From Whitmania pigra (lineage: Eukaryota > Annelida > Clitellata > Hirudinida > Haemopidae): a stretch of DNA of 64,000 bases. Positions 1 through 10,190 of this stretch are shown here, piece by piece. Under the pieces are notes generated by a model. It was not told the origin of the DNA. It ran no database searches and was given only the letters and a program-made list of their open reading frames with translations. The position numbers and the translations under genes were made by a program. How positions within the stretch are numbered: position 1 is the stretch's first letter; every line of letters begins with the position of its first letter. The stretch spans positions 2,407,501 through 2,471,500 of the forward strand of contig JAJTWR010000266.1 in NCBI GenBank assembly GCA_021613335.1. The letters run 5' to 3'.

Positions 1-60
1 TCATCCACCCATTCAATCATTCATTCACTCAATCATTCATCCATTCACTCATCCACTCAA
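1..60. repeat. TCAT/TCAC tetranucleotide repeat at the window edge
   Basis: Imperfect tandem copies of TCAT and TCAC fill the first 60 bases and probably continue beyond the window. No coding potential is seen. Confidence 0.85.
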
Positions 61-549
61 CTACTCAGCTTTCAACCTCAGCCTGGAATAGCTGGACTCG
101 CGAGTTCAATTCTCGAACTCATTCCAGAAAGACGAAAAGATTCTTTTGAAATTGAGAAGGCATCGGTTTCAGTAAAGTCGTCCCAATGTAATAATGCAAC
201 CAATGGAATGAGAGACGGACGGATTAGCGGTCGAGTGTGGGCTGGGGGGATTTTCATCTGGCCACCTGAGAGAATACCAGGTTAGGTAGCCACCTGGATG
301 AGTGGTTGAGCGCTGGCTGGCCTGTTACCATGGCAACTCCGCGATTATTTTTGCCTGACATCGAGATATGTATATTCCACAGCTGCCATTAGTAGATGGT
401 ATCTAACCGGTCGGCATTATTATGGAGTACAGGGGGCGTCTTCTTTGAATGTGTATAATGTAACTTGTGCTGTCTAATTACTGGCTGTCTATCTACAACC
501 TGCTCCCTAATTACTGACTGAATATGTTATCGGTCACTTCCGTGGCCAG
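61..549. other. intergenic, no gene seen
   Basis: I find no supported gene here. Bases 82-128 can fold with CTGGAAT pairing to ATTCCAG around a small hairpin with a TTCAATT loop, and bases 290-340 hold a GAGTGGTTGAGCG stretch that resembles a pol III A box. Both could be remains of tRNA-derived short interspersed elements, but no complete tRNA can be drawn. Confidence 0.4.
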
Positions 550-627
550 ATGAATAGCGACGACGATGACGACGACGACGATGATGGTTCTGATGATGGT
601 AATGACGATGCTGATGGCGATTTTAAA

Positions 628-665
<38 letters not shown>

Positions 666-735
666 CGATGATGATGATGATGATGACGATGATGATGATG
701 ATGATGACGATGGCGGCGAAAGTGATGACGATGAA
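550..735. repeat. (GAT/GAC)n triplet microsatellite
   Basis: About 60 GAT and GAC triplets in a row, purest between 627 and 712. Every frame stays open (poly-Asp and poly-Met on +, poly-Ser and poly-His on -), which is a product of the repeat and not evidence for a gene. Confidence 0.95.
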
Positions 736-804
736 AGGAAGTGAAGTAGTTTTTGAGAGGACATGATTCGCACATTACCGGAGCAGACGACATGTTATCA
801 AGCG

Positions 805-1070
805 CCTCTTTCGTCAAAATCTACCTGATCATGATGATGACGACTATCATCATTACTGAAAATGATAAGGTAGACAAGATTATTATCGTAGCATAACCGT
901 TATCACCATCATCATCTTCATCATTATCGATGAATCATCATTATCATCATCATTATCGATGAATTATCATTATCATCATCATCATCAAAATAGCCGCTCG
1001 TACCAGTCACTATCATATTCATCGTCATCGTCGTCGTCGTCGTCATCGTGAAGTTACAACTACGATATCA
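805..1070. repeat. ATC/ATT/GTC triplet-rich repeat block
   Basis: Imperfect ATC and ATT triplets, with the block ATTATCGATGAAT occurring twice (near 924 and 952) and a GTC run at 1024-1048. It is separated from the GAT repeat upstream by about 70 bases of ordinary sequence. Confidence 0.85.
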
Positions 1071-1075
1071 TAATC

Positions 1076-3511
1076 ACAATCGCCTCCGCTGAGAAATTCA
1101 TCATCGTCTTAGAAGTGACTGATGAAAAGTTAAGAAAGAATGATGCCAGAATTTTCCAACTAATTCATTTATATCCTCCTCTCCTCCTCTTCTTTCACAG
1201 AAAAAAAAAAAATTTTTTAAATTTCATCTTATTTTAGTTAATTATTTTTATTTATTTATGTGTTTCTGCAGATATTTTTTTAATTTTGCGATTTCTTTAC
1301 AAATGCGACTGAAATTGAAGGTTGGATTGTTCGAGAAACGAATTGAAACTCTCAGGATGACCACTTGCACCTGGATAAGCCCCTCCTATCGAGGTGCCAA
1401 TCAATCGTTTGGCCATTCCTCGCAGCCAATATCCTTACAAGGAGAGCCCGCGGCACATCCTACTCGCCCTGGAGCCATTGCATGCATAATTAATCAACCA
1501 GGTTCGGTATAATTTTTAATTTTCCACTAATTAATGACAATATTTGAGAAGGACTTGTTGATTTGCCGTCCCTCATACTGCATGAGGGGGGTGGGGGACT
1601 AAGACATTAGTCAGGATTCTAATCGACCTATATCCATTCTTTTGCCATTTACAATTCCACTTGCTCCGACGACGACGAATCCGAAACTCATGGAAATGAT
1701 TTTCCATCTCCAGAAGAAAGTATGGAATGATGGAGGAGGAGGAGGAGGAGAGGGGAATGTCACGTTGGAATTAACATGCAAGATATATTGAGATTACTTG
1801 GCCAGAAGGCTCCCTATAAAGTCTCCCTCCGTCACGCACAGCTAGCGCAAGGACGGCGCATCTTGTCCTGGCGCGCAATTAACTTCCTAATGAAGCGACT
1901 CCGGTCAGTACTCTGTTGGTTTTCGTCGTCGTAGTCGCTCGTTCGCTCTCCAAGTTCCTCAGCTCCGAAAATTGTGGAAGTTCGGAAAAAATAAAACTTT
2001 TAAACGAAAAAAAAACCTTTTAAATTCCGAGGTGGGTGGCTGGCTGTTTGCTGTTTAAGATGAACATTTTTCCAGGCATTTACCTGGAATTGAAGTGACG
2101 AATGACGATTTTTTCGCGGCATCAACATGAAAGACAGATTTTCTTCGCCGGCTTAATGTCACGGCCAAATTTGCCGTCGGCGCTTTTGTTTGATAAGCAA
2201 AAACAGGGAGAGGAATTTTAAGAAATTGAAAATATCATTCTGCTGGAGAAAACTTCTTAATGTCGATGAAAAAATGTTTTCTCGATCATTTCCAGGCGTC
2301 GTGTTCCAAGTGTGGATTTGCTGAGGTTTGAACCGTCGACCTTCGAACATCATGTCTTTCTTGGCGCTGGATACGAATTCCTGGCAGGTTGGATGCGATA
2401 TTTTTTCGCGGATTAATGTCATAAATTACTTAATCTGTAATCATGTAATCATTCCTTCGATTAATTGTTGTAATTTTATCAATTTAACTGCTACCCGGAA
2501 ATCTGTTTGTGCGTTTCATGAGATTTATGTGTTATTAAGCAGATTCTAAACACTTAACTTTAATGTCTGCGACAATTTATAGATAACCCCAAACGCTATT
2601 TCATAGCAACCTCAAATAAAAATATTACGAGTTAAGAATTAATGCTTACAGTTTCTTTAAAATTGTTTTCAAAATTTAAAATTAAAATTAATGAAAAAAC
2701 AAAATACAATAAATTAAAGTCATTTTTGATGGAGTTCTACACTCGCAGCACAACATTACCTGTAGTTTATTGTTCCAAGATTATTATCTTCGATAATCTA
2801 TAATTTAAAACCTCAAATAGTGATTTGGCTTTTCTGTTCATTCTTCAAGTCTTAGAGATTCACTGTTAACGTTCAAATTGAAAATGTAATGTTAAGTAAT
2901 TCTCTAATTCGGCCTTCTTTAATAAAAGCCAACAAGTACAATTTACGTAATTATTTTAAATACTATCTAATAATGCTTTAATCGGTATCCAATTATATTG
3001 TTTTAATGTCTACTTAATTAAAGTTTATAAAATATGACTTAACGCTGGCATTTTAGTTATTATCTAATTATAATGTATTACTTTAATTAATATTTCAATA
3101 CATAACCATTTACACCCACAACACATATGTTTCACTTGTAATACATAACCATTTTCACTCATAAAGCGCACCAAATGTTGTTCATATAATATCAACGCGA
3201 ACAAAAATGTTATTGAATAAAATGTTTTAATAATATCAAACCCGAGCGAGACCCAAAAAAATTGTCCTATACATGTGTAATACATGCAATATATTTTATA
3301 CGTTACTTTTATACATTATATAATTTGTATTTAAAAAAAATAAATAAGAAGATGCCGAATTTATTTATCTGTCAATAATTCCCTAAAATTTAATTTTAAA
3401 AATAAAATTTTAAATCTCAAATTTTAAATTTTAACCATTTATTCCTCACACGAGATACCACAGTCGATGTTAACCACAGTCCATAAAAGTGATGCATGAC
3501 ACCGACCAATC
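1076..3511. other. intergenic, no gene seen
   Basis: AT-rich sequence with scattered stops in all frames. A purine run of GGA units lies at 1732-1752. I see no open frame with family resemblance, no RNA gene and no mobile element that I recognise before the U1 gene. Confidence 0.5.
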
Positions 3512-3675
3512 ATACTAACCTGGTGCAGGTGTAGCCACGATCAAGAAGGTGGCTCGCCCAGGTCGAGGCCAGCCCATTGCACTCGGGGGTGGCTGAACCC
3601 TGCGATTGTCCCAAATGGGGGCAACTCGGGCGCGTAATTTTTGAGTTTCGGGGATTTGCGTTCGCGCATTTCCCT
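3512..3675 (+). ncRNA. U1 snRNA, with a variant 5' splice-site arm
   Basis: The 164-base transcript matches metazoan U1 along its whole length. Seen in order: the 5' arm ATACTAACCTG, which differs from the canonical ATACTTACCTG only at nucleotide 6; stem-loop 1 with stem AGCCAC/GTGGCT and loop GATCAAGAAG (U1-70K site GAUCANGAAG); stem-loop 2 with loop ATTGCACTC (U1A site); stem-loop 3 closing around AAATG; a long-range helix GCAGG/CCTGC; the Sm site AATTTTTG; and the last stem-loop GCG-TTCG-CGC. U1 pairs with the 5' end of introns to start spliceosome assembly. The preserved folds argue against a decayed pseudogene. A CATAAAAG motif lies about 27 bases upstream; I cannot assign the proximal sequence element or 3' box with confidence. 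No other copy is in the window. Confidence 0.9.
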
Positions 3676-3867
3676 ATTTTCTAAATAAAAATAATTTACG
3701 ACTCCATTTCTTACTGGAATTGTCGGTTTTGTTTTTAATTGGTTTTAATTTTTGTGGAAAACGTCAAAATTACATCTTAAATGTTAGTTTTTTTATGCGA
3801 ATAAAACCCATCTAAGCATTAATGCGTCGTATCAAATGAGTTTTAGTCGAAAGATTGCTTACCATTT

Positions 3868-3868
3868 A

Positions 3869-3903
<35 letters not shown>

Positions 3904-3996
3904 TATTATTGATAGTATGATTATTCATTTAGAATGGTTATACATTTAGTATGATTATACATTTAATACGGTTATACATTTAGAATGGTTAAACAT
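3868..3996. repeat. (ATT)n run followed by a 17-18 bp minisatellite
   Basis: About 13 ATT triplets (3870-3910) run into four or five imperfect 17-18 base units around the core GGTTATACATTTAGAAT, ending near 3996. Confidence 0.8.
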
Positions 3997-5340
3997 TTTT
4001 TTTTAAATAATAAAACTTCCATTTTTACGAAATCATTCATTTCAATCGAAAGCACAAATCTTGTATCTTGTTTGTTTAAGTAATAATAATTATAATAATA
4101 AATCATAAAACTGCATTTATTCGACAGATAAAATCTTAAGCTGAGATTTTCGATGTTGGGTCGATCGCAGGGGATTTGCCCATCAGCAGAGTTTGTGGCA
4201 GATGGCCTCGCGAATATTAATGATAAAGTTGTAACCATAAGTATTATTACGTAATATTGTAATAAATATAATGTTATACATAACAATAACTATTTTTAAT
4301 TATATAATATAATAATTATATAATATTGTAGTAATACCATTTTAAATATAATATTATTTCAAATAGTTATTATAAATATATTATATAATTTTGAATATAA
4401 TATTTAAAATTAAATAGTATTTAAGATTTATTTATTTATTACTGCACATCCACCTAAATCGTCTCCGTAGCTTGCTTTTCCTCCTCAGCTGAATCGTCAG
4501 ACCTGGAGTGGAAGAGGCGACAGAGATGGAATTTTAATTGGACGCACTCGTATCAGCCATCTTTGTATTAATTCGTACAATTAAGAAATAATTCCACACG
4601 CTTCAAGAGATTCCCGCCGCTCAATCAACGTCATTTCCGGCCACTTGAACTGCCATTAAAGTGTACGAACGACTGACTGAACGGCGGAGGAAAGAACGAA
4701 ACTTATCCATCTAGGGATTTTCCCGGACTTCTCTGGAAATTATAAAGACAAAGTAAAATTCTAAATTGCATTTCGAGGCGGATAATTTTGCGACATTTGA
4801 GAAATTGCACGAGAAATAAAACATTAATGAGTAAGACGTGTTTCAAATTATGACAGAAATTTAAAATGTTCATAAAAATGTGTTATTAAAAATAAAGAAT
4901 GGAGAGAGACTAAATGTGTCGTGCACGATCCTGCCACACCGGTTGCCAAATATTGGGCGCGAATTGGCAGGCAGACGACTTTAATACCTCAATTGGCCGA
5001 TATTATCAAGTGCCTTTGGAAGTTGTTAAAAATGTTTCGATCGGAAATAATTATTATAATTTACATTTTTATAGTTTCCTTAGTTCCTAAACCATTTTTA
5101 AAGATTTAATCATTATTTTTTTAACAATTAGTCATTTATTTACTTATTTTTTGAACTATTAATATTAATAACCTATTTCAAATATCTACTATATATAAAT
5201 ATATAAATATTTATAACTTTGTGGTACAAATTTGATTCGCGTACTGACAAAATAAACTCTGGTTATTTAAATTCATTTTTTAATACAATAAAATTTAAAT
5301 CTCTCTAAAAAAAAATAAATAAATAAAATTCCCCTCAAAG
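3997..5340. other. intergenic or AP-2 upstream/intron sequence
   Basis: AT-rich DNA. It may hold the first, very short coding exon of AP-2 expected from other animals, but I could not identify that exon. A 62-codon open frame at 4921-5109 has no family resemblance. Confidence 0.4.
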
Positions 5341-7597
5341 GAAAGACGGGACTTTTCATTGGGCCACCAATCAATGCACGACCAACTGCAGAACGAAATG
5401 GCGTCGACGTTTCCGCCCGGAATATCGAATCCTCTTCCACCTCACCATCACCGCTTGAGACACACTCCTAACTCGGCCAATTCAGATTTCCAGCCACCCT
5501 ACTTCCCTCCTCCATACGCCCTTCCACCACAGCCTCATCACGGATCTGCCATAGAGTTTTCCCCGGCCGCCGATCCATACTTCAATCACCACTACAATGG
5601 ATCTCACCAGCAGTACTTTCCACACCATCCAACCAGCCATCAGGGGTTTTTGGGATCGAGTTCAGATGCTTTTAAGTCCTACGACATTTCGGCTGAGACG
5701 AGGAAGATCTGCAATGGAGATGGCGGAAAGACTCCGTCCGGGGTCGGTTATCCAGGCGGAACGGGAGGAGGTTACATGGCAAACTCCGGTGCTCATTCCA
5801 GACAGGATTTGTTCTTCCAATCCCGACCCAGTCACGAATTTGCAGACGCGACGCTCCACTTTGCTCTACAGAGTGGCATCACCCTTCACCCTATCGATGA
5901 TTCGTCTCAAGTGTGACACGTTACTTTATCATGTTATATGCTCATTTAACAATGTTTTTATTTTTATTTATTTATTTATTTATCTCTGGTTATTCTTAGG
6001 TGTTAAATAATCGGTGTTTGAAAAGTCAATTGTAATTATTTCAATTTTTATTCTTATTTTAGTTAATTACAATTTCTATTGTCAACTTTTTTATTCGATT
6101 ATGTTGGAAATAAATCCAAAAATGTCTGAATATGTTTAACTATTTAAAGGTCCCTTTGGAAGACATGGGAGTCTATCTGACTGACCACAGTTCTGTGATA
6201 AGAAAACACGGTTAGTCATTCTTTATGCACAACTTGTTATTTAGAAGTCAATAATTTATGAATTTCGGTAATTAATTATTAATTGCAGTAGCATCAAGGA
6301 AGTCCGAAAATTTAGTCAACGGATCAGGGTGCTTCGGTGGACTCTCAGAACACCCCCGCCATGGGGGAAGTGGAGGGTCACTTTTGGGAGGAAAAATTCA
6401 CGGCCAACTGTTGGCCATATCGGGTGGAATCGCACCCACGGACCTCTTCTGCTCCGTTCCAGGAAGACTTTCTCTGTTGAGTTCGACTTCAAAGTACAAG
6501 GTTACTGTGGCGGAAGTACAGCGTCGCTTGATGCCCCCCGAATGTTTGAATGCCTCGCTACTGGGAGGTGTACTCAGAAGGTTTGTATCGACCAATTGTA
6601 ATTGTAATTGTAGAATTGTAATTGTAAAATTGTAATTGTAGAATTGTAATTGTAAAATTGTAATTGTAGAATTGTAATGGTAGAATTGTAATTGATTAGC
6701 TTGTAATTAAGTTTGCTGATACCTATGTTTATTTAAATTGATGTTTACAAAGATGAGTTATAATGTCGCGAACCTTTTTATCAACAAAAGAGCAAAATCC
6801 AAGAATGGTGGAAGAGCTCTAAGAGAGAAGCTGGAAAAAATTGGACTGAGTCTTCCAGCTGGCAGGCGCAAAGCAGCCACAGTTACTCTTCTGACCTCTC
6901 TCGTTGAAGGTCACCTAATTGATTGTATATATTATTCGAGAATATATTAATATAGACTATTCGAACCACATGATTGGATTTAATTAAAGATCAATTTGCT
7001 TCGCAACTAAACAGGTGAAGCCGTAAGACTGGCAAGAGATTTTGGCTACCTCTGCGAGACTGAATTTCCAGCCAGACAGGTGGCTGATTACAACACACGA
7101 CTCCACTGTAGCGATCCAGCCGACTACTCTCATCGGAAGCAGATGATTTTAGCCACCAAGTAAGAATCGAACGCGCCAAACAAATTGCTTGCATAAAATA
7201 ACCTGTTCTGAATGCGATTTTCAATTTCTCATCCAGACAAATAATCAAAGAGCTAGTTGACCTGCTCAATCAGGACAGGTCGCCATTAGGGAATACTCGA
7301 CCCCAGCCGGTCTTAGAACCATCCCTACAGCGTCATCTGACTCACTACTCCCTCATTACCCACGGATTCGGCTCGCCAGCCATAGTGGCAGCCATGACAG
7401 CCGTGCAGAACTACCTGGCTGAGATGCTTAAAGCCGTCGATAAAGCAGCTGCCCAAGCCAGCTCTTCGACAGCGTCGTCTTCGACGGTCATGTCCGGTAA
7501 CTGCGTAGTGGCTGCGCAGTCTACCACTCACCACCGGTTAAGCTCGGAAATGATGAAGAGCAAAGAGAAGGATGATTTGAAGTTATCCCGAAAATAG
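5341..7597 (+). CDS. TFAP2: AP-2 family transcription factor (5' end not found)
   Basis: Sequence-specific transcription factor that binds GC-rich sites as a dimer in the nucleus. Exons, joined by phase and homology: 5341-5910, 6150-6210, 6289-6580, 6791-6909, 7015-7159, 7237-7597. The first exon carries a Pro/His-rich activation region with the family PY motif [11 protein letters not shown]. Exon 3 and the start of exon 4 (after [18 protein letters not shown] [18 protein letters not shown]) give the basic DNA-binding region; exons 4-6 give the helix-span-helix dimerisation region, with [17 protein letters not shown] and [19 protein letters not shown]. The open frame reaches back to 5341 behind a possible CAAAG acceptor; the first in-frame ATG is 5374. 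Other AP-2 genes start in a separate tiny exon, so the true start is probably upstream. About 515 residues are visible, longer than vertebrate AP-2 (about 440). An AATAAA lies at 7969. Confidence 0.95.
6594..6695. repeat. TGTAATTG-type minisatellite in AP-2 intron
   Basis: Tandem units of about 16-17 bases, AATTGTAATTGTAGAATT alternating with a version with AAA, fill most of the intron between the third and fourth visible AP-2 exons. Confidence 0.9.
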
Positions 7598-8427
7598 TGA
7601 CTTAGTCAGAATTTATCAAACCAAATTTCTAAGCTAAGTCCATCTATTGCCCCACAGAGCAGTTCATTTTGGCACAGTGCCGAGTTGTACAGTAGGCGTG
7701 CTTTGATATCCGATATTTTTATGGATTCTGATCGAATCAAAGCCTTCGCCGTACTCCAGATCCAGATGGCTGAAGTTGTCCCTTCTGTACACAGTGTACC
7801 GAAAGTACAGATTGCATGTACTCCAGCTAACCGAGCGACTTACCATCTCGATATTTTAGGTTTCAGTTAGCCCTAATTAGCTGCATTTTGAACGCGTCGC
7901 ACGTCGGCATATTTTAATTTAATCAGCGACGAAGTATTACATTTTTCCCTCGAGTCATTTGTTAGAGTAATAAACTTTAACTTCTTATGACAAATCATTT
8001 CCTACGAAACCGGTATAACAGGATTTATGTGTAGTCACGATCAGGTTTGTGATACTACACTGGGATTCCACCACCCAAAGAATTTATTTTGCCTGTCTGG
8101 GAGAGTAGCAGGACTGGTTTAGAGGGAATCGTGGGTTTACGCCATCATAATGCATTGAGGCCTTTGGCTGGGTTAATCCGGTCCTGATATGCATATTTCC
8201 AGAGGGTTTTTACCCACAGGAGATCAAGCAGCTAGCCTTGCATTGGTTTTACCTCCTTATTGAGTCTGTCTATTAGATGTTTTCCCCTCATTAATAACCA
8301 ACCAGACCATTATCAATATCATTAAATCCCAGTATTATTCCCCAATTATAACAAATAATCATCACTCCAATGAAGAACCATTGAGTAATGACTCGCTATA
8401 CAACAACACAAGAACAAAAAAAAACAT
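7598..8427. other. AP-2 3' untranslated region and intergenic
   Basis: Follows the AP-2 stop codon; a likely poly(A) signal AATAAA is at 7969-7974. Downstream, 8029-8060 forms a hairpin with a perfect 7-bp outer stem GTGTAGT/ACTACAC and inner ATCA/TGAT pairing. I recognise no RNA family in it. No further gene is seen before the UTP23 stop. Confidence 0.5.
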
Positions 8428-9855
8428 TTAGACAGTTTGTTCTATTTCCAAGTTGTTCAACTTTTTATGTTTCCTATTCCTTCTCCTTTTCTTCGTCTCA
8501 TCGGTGGTGCTCGCTGGTGCCGGAGGTTGTGATTTTTTCTTTTTCTTGCAAGAAAGTGGATTCGGATTCTTCGGTCCTTTCCACTTTTTTTTGACGGGAA
8601 CAGCAGGGCGCTGTTGATCAGACAAATTTACAGCTATATATGGCCAAACAAATTTCTAACTTAAGATGATAATACTTTGCAACTGCAACACCTATGAGCC
8701 ATATATATATAGAAGAACATGTGCCTGGTAACGACACAGAACATTCACAATTTATCATTCCATGTCAGAAATGCAGAGATAAAGAGTAAAAAATTCAAAG
8801 TAGTTAGATTCTTAGACACAGCTCTGAATATACATTTAGTTGAACATACTTCAGCCTGTATTGCCTTTTTCAACTCTTCAAGGTTTTGATGGGGATCTTG
8901 CAACTTCTTTTGAAGATTTGTGTCAGCACGTTTCACCGATTTGGCGGAAGGAGCTTCCAGGTTGATGGAGTTGTGTGCCAAGTACAACAGAGGAACTCCG
9001 TGCATGTCGCGAAGTTTCTCACTCAAAGTCCTCTCCTGTTTCAATGTGTCGATTGTCCAATTTATTGAATTTACTTTCAGAATTTTTTTATCATTCAATG
9101 CTTTGGATCATGTCATTGTATGAATGGTTAATGAAATGAGTGTGAGGTTATTACACTGATACTTTGCTCATAATATCCATAACTGACATTATTCCAAGCT
9201 ATGGCTTATTGGCATTGACATGGAATCGTGCATACGATATGCAATACCATCTAATCCTAAAAGTGCTAAACCGAAAATACTCGAGACTTCTAGACATGCC
9301 TGCGTGGCAATGATGTAGTGGTCCTTCTTGCGCGCCATCCTCACGAAGCAGGCACTCGGAGACACCGGCATGTCGTGACCACACGGTTCTACTGCATATT
9401 GGCTGATGACCTTGTTTGCTCCGTACAACGGAAGCTCTTAACAATAAGTTTTTAAGGTTTCGGTTAATAAATAATCATAACTAAGCAAATCAGCTAATTA
9501 TGAGTAATTAGTCTTAATTCACGTGCAAGTGTTAAGTTAAGTTAATAATAAATTACATAAAGTAAATGTTAACTTCAAAGCTATTAAACTTGTACTGTTG
9601 CATAACATTCTAGTTAACAGTACCTGGTGTTGAACCAAAAGTGGCACATTCTGCTTTAGCACAAGCTGTGGTCATTAAAGTGACTTGGGCATCCATGTAT
9701 TTGGGAAGTTGTTCCATAATGTTAACTTTGAAAGCCAAAGCCTGCTTACAGAATGTTCCATCAAGCAAAATCTTATAAGGAGGAACAAAACCGTAATTTG
9801 ACTTGTAGAAAGTGAGCGTGCGCCTTGCGTGTTTTTGGCGCTTTATGTTAGTCAT
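8428..9855 (-). CDS. UTP23: UTP23, small-subunit processome protein
   Basis: PIN-domain-like nucleolar factor required for 18S rRNA processing and release of the snR30/U17 snoRNA. Exons on the minus strand: 9855-9624, 9436-9300, 9035-8850, 8610-8428; all phases join and give 245 residues (human 249). Seen: the N-terminal QKHARRTLTFYKSNYGF and YKILLDGTFC, LYGANKVISQ, a Cys/His cluster around PCGHDMPV and SACF, HYIIATQ followed by GVPLLYL, and the lysine-rich tail with the family signature GPKNPNPLSCKKKKK. The second intron begins GC rather than GT (CGCAG then GCATGT). It lies head to head with BRD8. Confidence 0.95.
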
Positions 9856-10190
9856 AATTTTCTGGTTTTTAGTTCACAAGAAATATTTATTTACAATCCA
9901 TACGCAGCCTATCTCACAAAATCGACAAACGATAATAGATTGAAAGCAAAGAATAACTAGAATTGAAAAGTAAAATGTTTTTTTATAATAAAATTGCCAT
10001 GTAAGTAAGAATAGTTTTATAGTTGTTAAAATGTATAAAAGTATAATCACATGTTAACAAACTTTAGTTTGTAAAAATTTTATATTTTTATTGCATATAA
10101 TGTTTGTTTTGATTATATGTTTTTGAAACCTGTAGGCAGGCGATATATTATTCGATGAAAGTCTCGTAAATTGTTAATCTTCTATTAAAG
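9856..10190. promoter_or_regulatory. shared divergent promoter of UTP23 and BRD8
   Basis: The two start codons point away from each other and are 335 bases apart, so both promoters and 5' untranslated regions must lie here or overlap. No clear TATA box is seen, as is common for housekeeping bidirectional promoters. Confidence 0.6.

Noticed and set aside
82..128. Possible armless tRNA
   Set aside because: Acceptor-like and T-arm-like pairs exist, but there is no anticodon arm and the T stem has only four pairs.
534..817. Open frames of poly-Ser, poly-Asp, poly-Met and poly-His
   Set aside because: All are by-products of the GAT triplet repeat; no unique coding sequence on either side.
5911..5916. 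Stop after the first AP-2 exon
   Set aside because: The two codons before the stop are the intron's GTGTGA; splicing to 6150 restores the AP-2 reading frame.
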